Shown piece after piece: positions 15,759 to 23,664 of a DNA stretch of 64,000 bases (positions within the stretch are counted from its first letter, which is position 1; each line of letters starts with the position of its first letter). The notes under the pieces are model-generated. The model saw nothing but the letters and a program-made list of their open reading frames with translations, was not told the origin of the DNA and did not search any database. The position numbers were made by a program, and so were the translations under genes. Origin of the DNA: RCIO01 sp964629765 (GTDB taxonomy: Bacteria; Pseudomonadota; Alphaproteobacteria; Rhizobiales; Rhizobiaceae); assembly GCA_964629765.1 (NCBI GenBank), contig CAZVTK010000007.1, forward strand, positions 1 to 64,000. Reading direction: 5' to 3'.

Positions 15759-15840
15759 TCAAATTTGTGCCACAGACGTGCCACCGGATTTTCCTACAGC
15801 AAAATGTGTATCCCGAACTAATACTTATCAACCTAGAACC

Positions 15841-15891
15841 CTTCCCTTGGTAAGGGAGAGGTCGAGAGTTCAATCCTCTCTGGCAGCACCA
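15841..15891 (+). other. attP core: 3' part of tRNA-Thr(GGT)
   Basis: 51 nt hold the anticodon arm (TTCCC-TTGGTAA-GGGAG, anticodon GGT), the T arm (GAGAG-TTCAATC-CTCTC), the 3' acceptor strand TGGCAGC and ACCA. The D arm and 5' half are absent, so it is not a tRNA gene. Integration into the host tRNA-Thr would rebuild the 3' end. It lies 130 nt from the integrase stop, with phage genes on both sides, as expected for attP. The stretch 15892-16020 shows no gene. Confidence 0.8.
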
Positions 15892-16020
15892 TATATTTCA
15901 AGCACTTAGGCCCGAAACTGCACGAAACTGCGTGAGCGAACGTGAACGTGCGGCACGGAACAGAACGTGAAAAGCACGGGTTCGGCGTGCCAAATCCGTG
16001 CCATCGATCCGAGAAGCGAA

Positions 16021-17169
16021 TCAGGCGCGGCGTGCGATGAGGTCGGTGCGCTTGCCGGTGCCCTCGGCCAACTTGCCCCACCACGTCTTCGGGGATTCGA
16101 CCCATGGCAAGGCGCGCAGGCCCGCTGGCACCGGCAAGGTGTTGATCGCCTCGATCAAAGGCGCTTGTGGGACGTTCGTATAGTGGCGGGACATGCTGTC
16201 GGCGGCGTGACCGAGGATCTGGTCCTTGATGTGCGGGTGGACGCCGTTGACGACAAGCTGCGTCGAGACGGTGTGTCGGCCGGTGTAGGGCGACACATTT
16301 TTGATGTTGGTGCGCCGGCGCGCGCCGTTGATCGCGGTCTTGAGCCCGCCGCCACCTTCCTGGACGATGCCATAGGGTTGGCCGCGAGGCGTGCGGAACA
16401 GCGGGCCACCACGCTCGACGAGGTCAGGCAACCACTCGACCAGGAAGTCGTGAAGCGGAACGCCCCGCGATTCTCCGATCTTGGACTTCTGCACGACCAG
16501 CCAGCGCTTCTCCACGTTGACGTCCTCGGCCACGAGGGCGAACGCCTCGATCGGCCGCAGGCCGGTGTAGAAAAGGAAGGTCATCAGCATGGCCGGAGCC
16601 GGCGACATGGCTGCGATGAATTTGGCGGCGTGGTCGTAGGCGACGGGCTCGGTGCCGCTTCGCTCCGACTTCAGCGTGACGACGTTGGTGCCTTTCGGCT
16701 TGCGCGGCCGCGCCCACACACGCGGGTCGGCCCATTGCTTCTTTGCTGCGTGGTTCCAGACCGCGGCGAACGGCGTGTAGACCTGCCTGATGAGCGTCTC
16801 GCGGCTGGCGGCTGGGTAAAGTTCTCGCGCCGCACGGTCGAGGTCGTCCTGTGAAATGCTATTGAGCTTGCGGCCCCGGAAATGGACAGCCAGGCCGCTC
16901 TCGCGGCCATCGGTCTTTCGGACGTCGAGAATGAAGCGCGTCGGGGCGCCGGTGTCGGCATATGAGCTCGCCGCTTCCTCGAAGGTGACGACGGCTTTCG
17001 CGCCGTGGACCGCCTCATACTCTAGGCGGCTTTCCATTTTGATGCGGAGGGCTTCGGCGATTTCCCTGTTGCTCGTGCCCGCAGAGACGAAAATGCCTTT
17101 TCTGGCTCCGTGACTGCCGCGGATGTAGAGCGTTGTTCGGCCAGGCCGCTCGACGACTTTGAGGGGCAT
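16021..17169 (-). CDS. int: Tyrosine recombinase / phage integrase
   Basis: 382 aa. Catalytic features in order: TGLRPIEAFAL (Arg I), VSPYTGRHTVSTQLV (Arg II within GRHT), ILGHAADSMSRHYTN (LGH and the Tyr nucleophile). The N-terminal ~100 residues are an Arm-type and SAM-like region. ATG at 17169 follows GTGGAGGTG, and is preferred over a 62-codon longer reading. It catalyses attP x attB recombination at tRNA-Thr. Last gene of a minus-strand operon; its first 148 nt are shared with the HTH gene upstream. Confidence 0.9.
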   Translation of the reverse strand: MPLKVVERPGRTTLYIRGSHGARKGIFVSAGTSNREIAEALRIKMESRLEYEAVHGAKAVVTFEEAASSYADTGAPTRFILDVRKTDGRESGLAVHFRGRKLNSISQDDLDRAARELYPAASRETLIRQVYTPFAAVWNHAAKKQWADPRVWARPRKPKGTNVVTLKSERSGTEPVAYDHAAKFIAAMSPAPAMLMTFLFYTGLRPIEAFALVAEDVNVEKRWLVVQKSKIGESRGVPLHDFLVEWLPDLVERGGPLFRTPRGQPYGIVQEGGGGLKTAINGARRRTNIKNVSPYTGRHTVSTQLVVNGVHPHIKDQILGHAADSMSRHYTNVPQAPLIEAINTLPVPAGLRALPWVESPKTWWGKLAEGTGKRTDLIARRA

Positions 17170-17336
17170 TTCATCACCTCCACGATATCCGCCAACTGCG
17201 CGGCGGTGAACATCACCTTTCGACCGTAGACGAGGCAAAGGCCGTGCTGTCTCGCTACCTTTATCAGACGCCGGGTCGTCATGCGAAGCGCTTCTGCGGC
17301 CTGATCGGCATCGAGGATCTTGATTTCTTCGGTCAC
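17022..17336 (-). CDS. Excisionase-like HTH protein overlapping int
   Basis: 104 aa. Residues 5-58 form a MerR-type HTH (ILDADQAAEALRMTTRRLIK, then GRKVMFTAAQLADI), as in small excisionases. The remainder, read over the integrase 5' end, is basic and low in structure. GTG start in a GTGA overlap with the peptidase gene. Position directly before int suggests the recombination directionality factor. Confidence 0.65.
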   Translation of the reverse strand: MTEEIKILDADQAAEALRMTTRRLIKVARQHGLCLVYGRKVMFTAAQLADIVEVMKCPSKSSSGLAEQRSTSAAVTEPEKAFSSLRARATGKSPKPSASKWKAA

Positions 17337-17665
17337 ACTTTTGCCCCATGGCCAAACACGTCGCCGATGAACTTCAGCAGCGCCGGGTTGTCGCGCATGA
17401 CCTGCACGATTTGGTAGCCGAGGCCGTTCACGATGTGCTCCTCGGTCAGCTTGCCTGCCTTGGCCAGGCTGGCGCCGTCGTAGCAGGCGTGAAGTATCTC
17501 ATGGATAAGCACTTCAGCCACCTTTTGGGCGGGGATGCCGTTCCGAAGGTAGATTCGAAGCATGTCGGGGTTGACGCTGCCGAGCTCGTCGGGGTGGTCA
17601 CCCTGGCTCGGGAGCACGTCGTAGTCGAGCGCGCCGATGCGCAGCTTGGCCGGGATGGTGGTCAC
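17333..17665 (-). CDS. Putative zinc metallopeptidase-like phage protein
   Basis: 110 aa. LIHEILHACYDG carries HExxH (residues ~57-61) on a helix, with a later acidic EEHIVNGLG. Small phage proteins with this signature are called metallopeptidases but have no proven substrate. GTG at 17665 overlaps the upstream TGA. Confidence 0.6.
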   Translation of the reverse strand: MTTIPAKLRIGALDYDVLPSQGDHPDELGSVNPDMLRIYLRNGIPAQKVAEVLIHEILHACYDGASLAKAGKLTEEHIVNGLGYQIVQVMRDNPALLKFIGDVFGHGAKV

Positions 17666-17784
17666 GCCAGCCACCCGACGATGTAGAAGAAGCCGAGCAG
17701 CGGCATTACTATTGCTCCGACCACCCCGACCACACTCCCGGCTATGACGGCGAGGATCTTGAGAAGTTGCGCAAGGTCATTCAT
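17662..17784 (-). CDS. 40-aa membrane peptide
   Basis: MNDLAQLLKILAVIAGSVVG... is one or two hydrophobic segments covering most of the peptide. Start and stop overlap neighbours (ATGA, GTGA), which supports translation. Confidence 0.6.
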   Translation of the reverse strand: MNDLAQLLKILAVIAGSVVGVVGAIVMPLLGFFYIVGWLA

Positions 17785-17963
17785 TCGACGTTGTCCCATT
17801 TCAGATACGGAAACTTGTCGTGGAAACCCCAGCCCCATACGCGCTCGTGCAACCAGTAGCGCTTGAGCCACACCCATCCGGCATCGAAGGTGCGGACGGG
17901 AAGCCACGCGAAGTGGCGCGTGGTGCGGCGGGAGCAGAAGTCGCTTTCGATCCAGTCGCCCAT
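17781..17963 (-). CDS. Small Trp-rich hypothetical protein
   Basis: 60 aa, aromatic-rich (WVWLKRYWLHERVWGWGFHD). ATGA overlaps at both ends. No family recognised. Confidence 0.55.
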   Translation of the reverse strand: MGDWIESDFCSRRTTRHFAWLPVRTFDAGWVWLKRYWLHERVWGWGFHDKFPYLKWDNVE

Positions 17964-18181
17964 CAGATATCCCCTCTCAACAGCAGAAGGGTGCCGACCA
18001 GCGCCGCACTGAGGCTTATGGCGGATACGCAGCCTACGGTAATAATCGCGATGATTGCCGCAGCGTCACCTTCAAGAGCCCGTTGCATGAACTCAACGAT
18101 CAGCGAAAAGCAGCCATAAGCGAAAGCCGCTAAACTTAGTATGGTGAACACCGCGTAGCAGTTCGAGAGAAAGATACGCAT
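17963..18181 (-). CDS. Small membrane protein
   Basis: 72 aa with two hydrophobic segments (AVFTILSLAAFAYGCFSLIV and AIIAIITVGCVSAISLSAAL) joined by a short loop. ATGA overlap with the kinase gene. Function unknown. Confidence 0.6.
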   Translation of the reverse strand: MRIFLSNCYAVFTILSLAAFAYGCFSLIVEFMQRALEGDAAAIIAIITVGCVSAISLSAALVGTLLLLRGDI

Positions 18182-18810
18182 CAAAAGCCTCCTACGATCT
18201 GCTGCACGAGCGTGCGGACGCCGGAAATCAGCGCCCGTTCTGTCGTGGCGGAAAGGCGATGATGCGGGATGACACCGGCCACGGCCTCATCCGTTTCTGC
18301 GGCGACCGGCGAGGCAAACCCCGGCCGTTCCAGCTTGACGATGATGCCGCCGAGCGAGCGGAAGTAGTCGGCTTCGTAGACGACGCTCTCGACGACGATC
18401 GGGGCGCGGGGGGATTCACGGCGGGCCGCCTTGATGGCAAGGCCCAATGTCCACTCCGGCCCGAGGTCGGCATTGGCCTTGCCCATCTTCTCCATGTAGA
18501 AGCGGGGCGTGCTGTTATTGGGGAGATGTTCGGACGGAACGTCCTTGAGGTCGCCGTAGACCATGCGCTCAGCCGCGAAGGTGTCGCCGGTGACGAGCAC
18601 GAAGAACCGATCCCACGAGTCCTTCTGAAGCTCGACGGCATGCACCTTGGCGAAGCCGAACTCTTCCTCGAGCAGGGTGGCCGCGGTGCTCTTGCCGACA
18701 TTTCGGCGACCGGTGAAGCCGATCATCAGGTGGCGCGGGGCGAGCGGAGGTGGGAGGGTGTCGAGCGGCGCGAAGGTCGTCGCGGCCAGATCGTCAGGGG
18801 GGATGTACAC
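18181..18810 (-). CDS. Deoxynucleoside monophosphate kinase-like protein
   Basis: 209 aa. P-loop GFTGRRNVGKST near residue 31, a YMEKMGKANADLGPEW block and a DxxY-type EADYFRSLGGIIVKLERP match phage dNMP kinases (T4 gene 1 type), which feed dNTP synthesis. First gene of the integrase operon, 37 nt after a motif copy. Confidence 0.75.
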   Translation of the reverse strand: MYIPPDDLAATTFAPLDTLPPPLAPRHLMIGFTGRRNVGKSTAATLLEEEFGFAKVHAVELQKDSWDRFFVLVTGDTFAAERMVYGDLKDVPSEHLPNNSTPRFYMEKMGKANADLGPEWTLGLAIKAARRESPRAPIVVESVVYEADYFRSLGGIIVKLERPGFASPVAAETDEAVAGVIPHHRLSATTERALISGVRTLVQQIVGGF

Positions 18811-18846
18811 GGGAGGAGGGCTCCGGTTGATCTTGTCGTGTAATCA

Positions 18847-18863
18847 TTCTCGACAAAATCAAC
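18847..18863 (-). promoter_or_regulatory. Dispersed motif copy before the dNMP kinase-int operon
   Basis: Reverse strand reads GTTGATTTTGTCGAGAA, the full consensus, 37 nt upstream of the ATG at 18810. Confidence 0.65.
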
Positions 18864-18883
18864 AGGAAAAGCAAGAGGAAATT

Positions 18884-20107
18884 TCAGGCCGCCTGGCGCA
18901 AAACCATCTCCGGCCGCATCGTGGCGCGACCGACCTCGCCGTATTCGCGGTGGTAGGTGATGCGCTTCGCCGAGCGGCCCGACAACCACCCGCCACCGGC
19001 GGCGTATGCGTCGGGGGCCGCCAGGGTTTCATGGCGCTCCATCTTCATCAGGGCGGTCTGTTCGACAGCATCACTGTGCAGGTGGCCGCCGTGTCCGTAA
19101 TGATGGCGGCAGCGGCCGTATATCTCGCGAAACATCCCGACGAACACACGGTCGACGTCTTTAACCGTCCTCTTGTGCAGGTGATGGTAGAAGAGCGCCG
19201 TCTGCCCCCACTCGTAGGCGTAATAGAGCGATGGGCTCCTGTCGACCGATATCCGCGGCTCATTCTCGTACATCACAGCCAACATCTCGCGCAGCCACGC
19301 GCTGGATGCCGGGTCGTGGTTACCGGAGGCCATGATGACGTGGACGTGCTGGTGCGTTTGCAGCAGCATGGAAATGATCTGGCGGATGACGCGGATGACG
19401 ACGCGGATAACCTTCTGCAGCCGGGAGTCGGCATCGAGGACGTGCTTGCTGGCCGGTGTGACCGACTCAAGCGCGTCGTGGTGCATCAGGTCGCCTAGCT
19501 GGGCCAGGACGGCAGTGTGGGCGGAGGGGGAGGTTGCGATCGCGGCGGAGAACCAGTCGAGCAGGAGTTGCTCGGCGATCTTCAGGTCGTAGTCGGCGCC
19601 GGTCTCTTCGTGCCAGGCGAGCATGCCGAGGTGGTTGTCGGTGACCGTGTACTGGTTGAGCAGATCGATCGCAGCATGGGCGGGCGCGGCGGTCGGCGCG
19701 ATGCGCGGAATCTCTTCCTTGAGCGCGTCGACGGCGGCGCGCATGATTTCGAGCGCGTGCTCTTTGTCGTCGCCGGTCTTGACCCATTTCAGGATCTCGC
19801 GGCCGTCGGGGTCGAGGAGCGCCGACACTCCTTTGATGCGCTGGCCGAGCGGTATCTTGAACTCTTCGCCGCGCTCCGGCTTCTGCTGGACGAAATCACC
19901 CTTCGGCGTGTTGGTGATCTGGCTGATACGGAAGCCGGGGAGAACCGGCTGCGTACCGAGCAGGCCACGTTCCGAGGCCCGGTTGACGTATTTGTTGAAG
20001 GTCGTGTAGCTGACACCCATGGCGGCAGCCGCCGGCCGCATGCTGCCGTGCTCTTTGTACAGCGCGGCGGCTTGGGCGATCACCTCGTCCGAAACAGGAT
20101 CAGGCAA
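18884..20107 (-). CDS. HTH plus calcineurin-like metallophosphoesterase
   Basis: 407 aa. Residues ~5-45 are an HTH (ALYKEHGSMRPAAAAMGVSY). The phosphoesterase domain has VTDNHLGML (D-x-H), AQLGDLMHH (GD), MASGNHDPAS (GNHD) and GHGGHLHSD (GH-x-H). Such two-domain proteins are frequent in phages; the substrate is unknown. Followed by the motif copy of the next operon. Confidence 0.8.
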   Translation of the reverse strand: MPDPVSDEVIAQAAALYKEHGSMRPAAAAMGVSYTTFNKYVNRASERGLLGTQPVLPGFRISQITNTPKGDFVQQKPERGEEFKIPLGQRIKGVSALLDPDGREILKWVKTGDDKEHALEIMRAAVDALKEEIPRIAPTAAPAHAAIDLLNQYTVTDNHLGMLAWHEETGADYDLKIAEQLLLDWFSAAIATSPSAHTAVLAQLGDLMHHDALESVTPASKHVLDADSRLQKVIRVVIRVIRQIISMLLQTHQHVHVIMASGNHDPASSAWLREMLAVMYENEPRISVDRSPSLYYAYEWGQTALFYHHLHKRTVKDVDRVFVGMFREIYGRCRHHYGHGGHLHSDAVEQTALMKMERHETLAAPDAYAAGGGWLSGRSAKRITYHREYGEVGRATMRPEMVLRQAA

Positions 20108-20147
20108 CGCAAGAAATCCTCAGTTGCGGTTGGGCAGCGGCGCCCCG

Positions 20148-20609
20148 TTAGTTGATGTTCATCATCGGCCGCTCTTCCGCAGCCTTCGGTTCATCGGCAC
20201 GAACAGGCGACGGGTGGAAAACAGACTCGCCGCCCTCTCCAACTTTCAGGCCGACGCCGCCTTCGCCGTCAGCCTTGTTCAATGCGTCTTGTAGGTTGTT
20301 CGCCTTGCCCGTGGTGTAGGGCAACCGGTAATAGACCGGCTCGCCGTCGCCACTGTCGAGCAACGCATAGATAGCTTCGTCGACGTCGATCCTCACGCCC
20401 AGCACCGTGTACTCGCCAGGGGGTGGGCTCTCGATGGACGGATGGCCGAGCGGCGCTTGCAGCAGGTAGAACGACGCCGCGGTGGCCACCAGGAACGCCA
20501 GCACGGCGTGGCCACGATGGACGTTGTCGCGCCACGACCAGACGGCGAAGGTGGCGACTGCTCCAAGGGCGAAGGTGAGTAGGAGCCAGGAGGCTAGGGA
20601 GGCGGTCAC
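20148..20609 (-). CDS. Membrane-anchored protein, last gene of the TolQ/TolR-like operon
   Basis: 153 aa. Two hydrophobic segments at 5-24 and 34-52, then a soluble domain (PPGEYTVLGVRIDVDEAIYA) and an acidic tail. GTG start in a GTGA overlap with the gene before it. No family recognised. Confidence 0.6.
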   Translation of the reverse strand: MTASLASWLLLTFALGAVATFAVWSWRDNVHRGHAVLAFLVATAASFYLLQAPLGHPSIESPPPGEYTVLGVRIDVDEAIYALLDSGDGEPVYYRLPYTTGKANNLQDALNKADGEGGVGLKVGEGGESVFHPSPVRADEPKAAEERPMMNIN

Positions 20610-20911
20610 TTCGCCTCCCCCAAAACATCATCCAGCGATACGCCGACCATCGCCGCAACCTTCTTTAGAAGCGCGACCTTGTCCTCCATTTCGCAGTGCG
20701 GCTCGTTGTTGCGCTCGTCGTATGCGACGGCGCGCTCTAGAAGCTTTTTCATGTCTTCGATTTCGCGCTTCAGAGCTTCGAACTCAGAGCGCGGAACATA
20801 GTCGGCCGGGAGAGTCTGGTTCGGGGAGGATGGCCAGTCAGTCGGAATCCACGGGTACTTGTTCGGAAGCAAGTCGCGGTAATGATCGCCAACCATAGAA
20901 ACGGTGCACAT
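20606..20911 (-). CDS. Coiled-coil hypothetical protein
   Basis: 101 aa. An N-terminal aromatic segment (NKYPWIPTDWP) is followed by a coiled coil (FEALKREIEDMKKLLERAV). Start after GGAGGGATAACG. Cytoplasmic by composition. Confidence 0.6.
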   Translation of the reverse strand: MCTVSMVGDHYRDLLPNKYPWIPTDWPSSPNQTLPADYVPRSEFEALKREIEDMKKLLERAVAYDERNNEPHCEMEDKVALLKKVAAMVGVSLDDVLGEAK

Positions 20912-20913
20912 CG

Positions 20914-21492
20914 TTATCCCTCCTTCGCCGCACGCAGCGGCACAAACACCTTGTTCACAGACCCCGGAACAACCTTCCCCGAGGCGTCCAATCTAAAGCG
21001 AACAACCGTCCGTTCTTGACCTTCACGATCTAGGATCACCGTCTCTTGCAGAAACAAATTCGGCTGAGTACCTGGCGGTCCGAAACGAATCTCGATAGCA
21101 ACCGGAACCGGCCCGCGACCGCGATAGTGGTGGATGTTCACCACGTACTCACCGGCAGGCAGGCCGCGCGAATACACGTTCTCCATGTTCATCGGCAGGC
21201 CGTCATTCGCCTTGCCGAGATCGTCACGCAGAAGGTTCATCACCTTACCGCCGCGGTTGCTGTAGCCGACCGGCTTGGACTCGCCCGGAGCCCGCACCCA
21301 TACGTCAATGTCGGTATCGCCTTCCGGCCATACGGCGCTGATGATCATCTGCCCCGGAGGCTGCACAGACTCCGCATCAGCGGCGGGCGGATTGATGCTC
21401 GGCAGGACCATCAATACCAGCGAGCCGAGCACGATGTTCAGCAACAGCAGAACGTCGCGGAAGGCGATGCCTGCCACATTGCCGCGCCTCAT
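20914..21492 (-). CDS. TolR/ExbD-like anchored periplasmic protein
   Basis: 192 aa. A short cytoplasmic N-terminus with Asp13 just ahead of one TM segment (FRDVLLLLNIVLGSLVLMVL) and a large periplasmic domain is the TolR/ExbD plan. The periplasmic part (WPEGDTDIDVWVRAPGE, GLPAGEYVVNIHHY) resembles a beta-sandwich of YfaP/DUF2135 type rather than a TolR domain. Its partner would be the TolQ-like protein two genes upstream. Confidence 0.55.
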   Translation of the reverse strand: MRRGNVAGIAFRDVLLLLNIVLGSLVLMVLPSINPPAADAESVQPPGQMIISAVWPEGDTDIDVWVRAPGESKPVGYSNRGGKVMNLLRDDLGKANDGLPMNMENVYSRGLPAGEYVVNIHHYRGRGPVPVAIEIRFGPPGTQPNLFLQETVILDREGQERTVVRFRLDASGKVVPGSVNKVFVPLRAAKEG

Positions 21493-21875
21493 GCTTCACC
21501 CGGTTGCGTCAGGGTGAATTCGACACGTTCCGAGTAGTAGCCATTTGACGAGCCGTGCCACCGTACATCGACTGATCCGCCAAGGTTTCGGAAGGTGTAA
21601 AACGTCCAGGTGTTGCTATCTTCATAGTGACAAGGGTGATCCAAAGAGAGGCCGGGGCAGTCGTCGGAAACTCTTTCTTCGGCGATCAGCAGCGGATGGC
21701 CGTACAAGTCAGCCCACTCCCCAACCACATCATCAACAATAACGAGTTCGCAGCAATCTTGAACGTGATACCAGCTTGCTATTGCCCCGTCGGCAAACGA
21801 CATTGCGATCGTGTCGTCGGTCTGGACTACGGCAACCGGTATCCGACCGATGATTTCCTCGATGATCTTGTTCAT
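21489..21875 (-). CDS. Hypothetical protein between the TolQ- and TolR-like genes
   Basis: 128 aa, ATGA overlap upstream and downstream. Soluble; MSFADGAIASWYHVQDCCELV and later GLSLDHPCHYEDSNTWTFY suggest a compact beta-rich fold with Cys pairs, resembling phage DUF7448-type proteins (tentative). Confidence 0.6.
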   Translation of the reverse strand: MNKIIEEIIGRIPVAVVQTDDTIAMSFADGAIASWYHVQDCCELVIVDDVVGEWADLYGHPLLIAEERVSDDCPGLSLDHPCHYEDSNTWTFYTFRNLGGSVDVRWHGSSNGYYSERVEFTLTQPGEA

Positions 21876-22411
21876 GGCGTCATGTCCTCCACGTAGAGGG
21901 CGGTCGCCGTCACCAGCATGCGGTAGTTGATCATCGCCCAAAGCGCGAGAACGCAGCCGGCGACCGTGGAACCGAATGCCGTGCCGATGCCAGCCAGGAT
22001 TTGCGTGCCGGCCGCCATAAGGCCATCTGCGGAGCCGAGAGACGACATGTCGACGCCGCCGAACGCCATCAGGAAGCCGACCGCGTTGCCGATCAGGCCC
22101 AGCAGAACAAGATATTCGGGGATGTCGCCTAGGTGTTCATTGCGGATGACCATCTGCTTGGCCTCGCGAGACCGCTTACGGAGTTGCCCCGTGTACAGTG
22201 GCGTGCCGCCATCAATGGCCGCATTGACCTTGAGCGCCCGCCAGCCGAGCGACGCCAAACCGGCCACGAACAGCGCGGCAATGACGTGCGTGATCTTGGT
22301 TGGGTCGGCCTCAAGCACGAGGTCGACCAAACCGTGCATCCAGGCCCACACGATGAACGCGAAGCCGCAGGCGTTGAAGATTATGAGGCGGTAGAGGAGA
22401 GAATGGCGCAT
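21872..22411 (-). CDS. MotA/TolQ/ExbB-like proton-channel protein
   Basis: 179 aa, about four hydrophobic segments. The C-terminal pair (YLVLLGLIGNAVGFLMAFGG and GIGTAFGSTVAGCVLALWAM) matches the conserved core of the MotA_ExbB family, which forms proton-driven stators with a TolR/ExbD/MotB partner. Much shorter than ZorA, with no long cytoplasmic tail. Start at the ATG of MRHSLLYR, in an overlap with the preceding stop. Confidence 0.7.
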   Translation of the reverse strand: MRHSLLYRLIIFNACGFAFIVWAWMHGLVDLVLEADPTKITHVIAALFVAGLASLGWRALKVNAAIDGGTPLYTGQLRKRSREAKQMVIRNEHLGDIPEYLVLLGLIGNAVGFLMAFGGVDMSSLGSADGLMAAGTQILAGIGTAFGSTVAGCVLALWAMINYRMLVTATALYVEDMTP

Positions 22412-22617
22412 CAGAAGCCTCCCGCGCAATTTTCGCGGGCGTGCATTCCTTTGAGGTGAGCAACAGCAAGAGCCGCGCCAACCGCGGGCCAGACAACCGC
22501 TAGACCGACGTACTCTCCAGCGCTTCGCGTCTGACACGTCTGGTGGTGAACCTCATACAAGAGGCTCGATGACGTGAAGCCGGCGCCGATGTAAGCTGCT
22601 ACAAGAAGCCACTTCAC
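22411..22617 (-). CDS. Small two-TM membrane protein
   Basis: 68 aa, GTG start after TTGAGGTG. Hydrophobic N-terminus (KWLLVAAYIGAGF), a Cys/His turn (EVHHQTCQTR), a second segment (YVGLAVVWPAVGAALAVA). Overlaps neighbours on both sides. Confidence 0.55.
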   Translation of the reverse strand: MKWLLVAAYIGAGFTSSSLLYEVHHQTCQTRSAGEYVGLAVVWPAVGAALAVAHLKGMHARENCAGGF

Positions 22618-22618
22618 C

Positions 22619-22933
22619 TCAAGCACCCCGCTGGCCGGGAACCGGCATTGGAGGCAACCCGCCGAACCATTCCTTGCCCTGCATGACGAGGCAGGCGCTA
22701 CCGTCTGTGCCCATCGTGATGGCGGTCCAAAGTTCGCCACCGGGCGTCGCGTAGATGACGAGGATGGCGTCCTTGGTGACGATGCCGCCGCCAACCTGCA
22801 CTTGATGCGCTTCACTCAGTTTCTTGGCGAACTCGACGGCGCTGCCGCACCTTGGCTGCTGTGCGAAGGCAGGAGTGGCAGAGCAGATGAGCCCGATTGC
22901 TACCGCGCACGAAATCCTACTCATCGACCGCAT
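22619..22933 (-). CDS. Secreted small protein, first gene of the TolQ/TolR-like operon
   Basis: 104 aa with a Sec signal peptide (MRSMSRISCAVAIGLICSA... cut after AFA). The mature part has one conserved-looking EFAKKLSEAHQVQVGGG block and two Cys. Start at 22933 follows AAAGGAG, favoured over a longer reading. No family recognised. Confidence 0.65.
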   Translation of the reverse strand: MRSMSRISCAVAIGLICSATPAFAQQPRCGSAVEFAKKLSEAHQVQVGGGIVTKDAILVIYATPGGELWTAITMGTDGSACLVMQGKEWFGGLPPMPVPGQRGA

Positions 22934-22974
22934 GGCTGCGACTCCTTTGCTTGTCGTATTCTGTCGATGCCAAC

Positions 22975-22991
22975 TTCTCGACAAAATCAAC
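22975..22991 (-). promoter_or_regulatory. Dispersed motif copy before the TolQ/TolR-like operon
   Basis: Reverse strand GTTGATTTTGTCGAGAA, 42 nt upstream of the ATG at 22933. Identical to the copy at 18847-18863. Confidence 0.65.
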
Positions 22992-23011
22992 AAGTGTCAA
23001 GCGAAATTATT

Positions 23012-23362
23012 TTAGGAGGAGCGGGAAGTGCGGCGGGACGCCTGCGTGTCGATGAACTTGTCGAGCCGATCGCCGAGCCTGTCGATGGCGCTGGCGATCC
23101 GCTCTTCCATCTGCAGGATGGCGTTGTTGGTGGCGTAATCCTTGGCCACGGCAAGCTTGAAGTCGGCGAGCTCGTGCGCGCCGGCGGCGCGGACCTGTTC
23201 GACACGTTCGTTCGCGGCTTTGAGGCTGGCGGACAACAGCACGGTCGAAGACTCAAGCGCTGTGATGCGCCAGCGAACCGTAGTCCAGGCGGCTATGCCG
23301 GCCGCTGAAATACCCGCCAGGGTGATGATGGCCGGAATGGATACGGTGAAGTCGAAGTTCAT
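23012..23362 (-). CDS. TM and coiled-coil protein closing the lysis cassette
   Basis: 116 aa. One TM segment (IPAIITLAGISAAGIAAW), then a coiled coil with polar tail, the layout of small lysis accessory or antiholin proteins. ATGA overlap with the Rz1-like gene. Confidence 0.6.
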   Translation of the reverse strand: MNFDFTVSIPAIITLAGISAAGIAAWTTVRWRITALESSTVLLSASLKAANERVEQVRAAGAHELADFKLAVAKDYATNNAILQMEERIASAIDRLGDRLDKFIDTQASRRTSRSS

Positions 23363-23664
23363 AGCGCCCGCCCCTCGCGAATAGCTTTGTCACGTTCGTG
23401 GTAGAAGTCGCGAAGCGCCTTGTGCCGCTTGCCACAGTCGATCAACGCCTTCCGGTCGGTGATCCAGAGCCGCTCTACGTCGCGCTGTGTCAGCACGCCT
23501 TTCGGCAGCCGCACCGGGCCGAGGCAGTCCTTGAGCACAGACAAGTCCGGCTCCAGCAACTGCGGCGGGGGTGGCGGCGCGTAGTTAGCGGATCGAGTCG
23601 ATACGCATCCCGCTGTCAGGAGACAAAGCAGGCCGGTCGCGGTCAGGGTCAGCATCCGCTGCAT
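23359..23664 (-). CDS. Outer-membrane spanin lipoprotein (Rz1-like)
   Basis: 101 aa. Lipobox LLTAGC follows a 17-residue signal; the mature start is Pro-rich (APPPPPQLLEPDL), as in o-spanins. It starts inside the i-spanin gene in another frame, after AAGGAG. It would bridge to the i-spanin and disrupt the outer membrane at lysis. Confidence 0.8.
   Translation of the reverse strand: MQRMLTLTATGLLCLLTAGCVSTRSANYAPPPPPQLLEPDLSVLKDCLGPVRLPKGVLTQRDVERLWITDRKALIDCGKRHKALRDFYHERDKAIREGRAL

Noticed and set aside
15841..15891. Functional tRNA-Thr gene
   Set aside because: Only the anticodon arm onward is present; the upstream sequence cannot form the D arm or the 5' acceptor strand.
15967..16854. 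295-aa plus-strand ORF opposite the integrase
   Set aside because: Shadow of the integrase catalytic domain.
20148..22991. Zorya defence system
   Set aside because: Only a MotA/ExbB-like core and an anchored partner are present; the ZorA tail, the OmpA-type ZorB domain and the ZorC/D/E proteins are absent.
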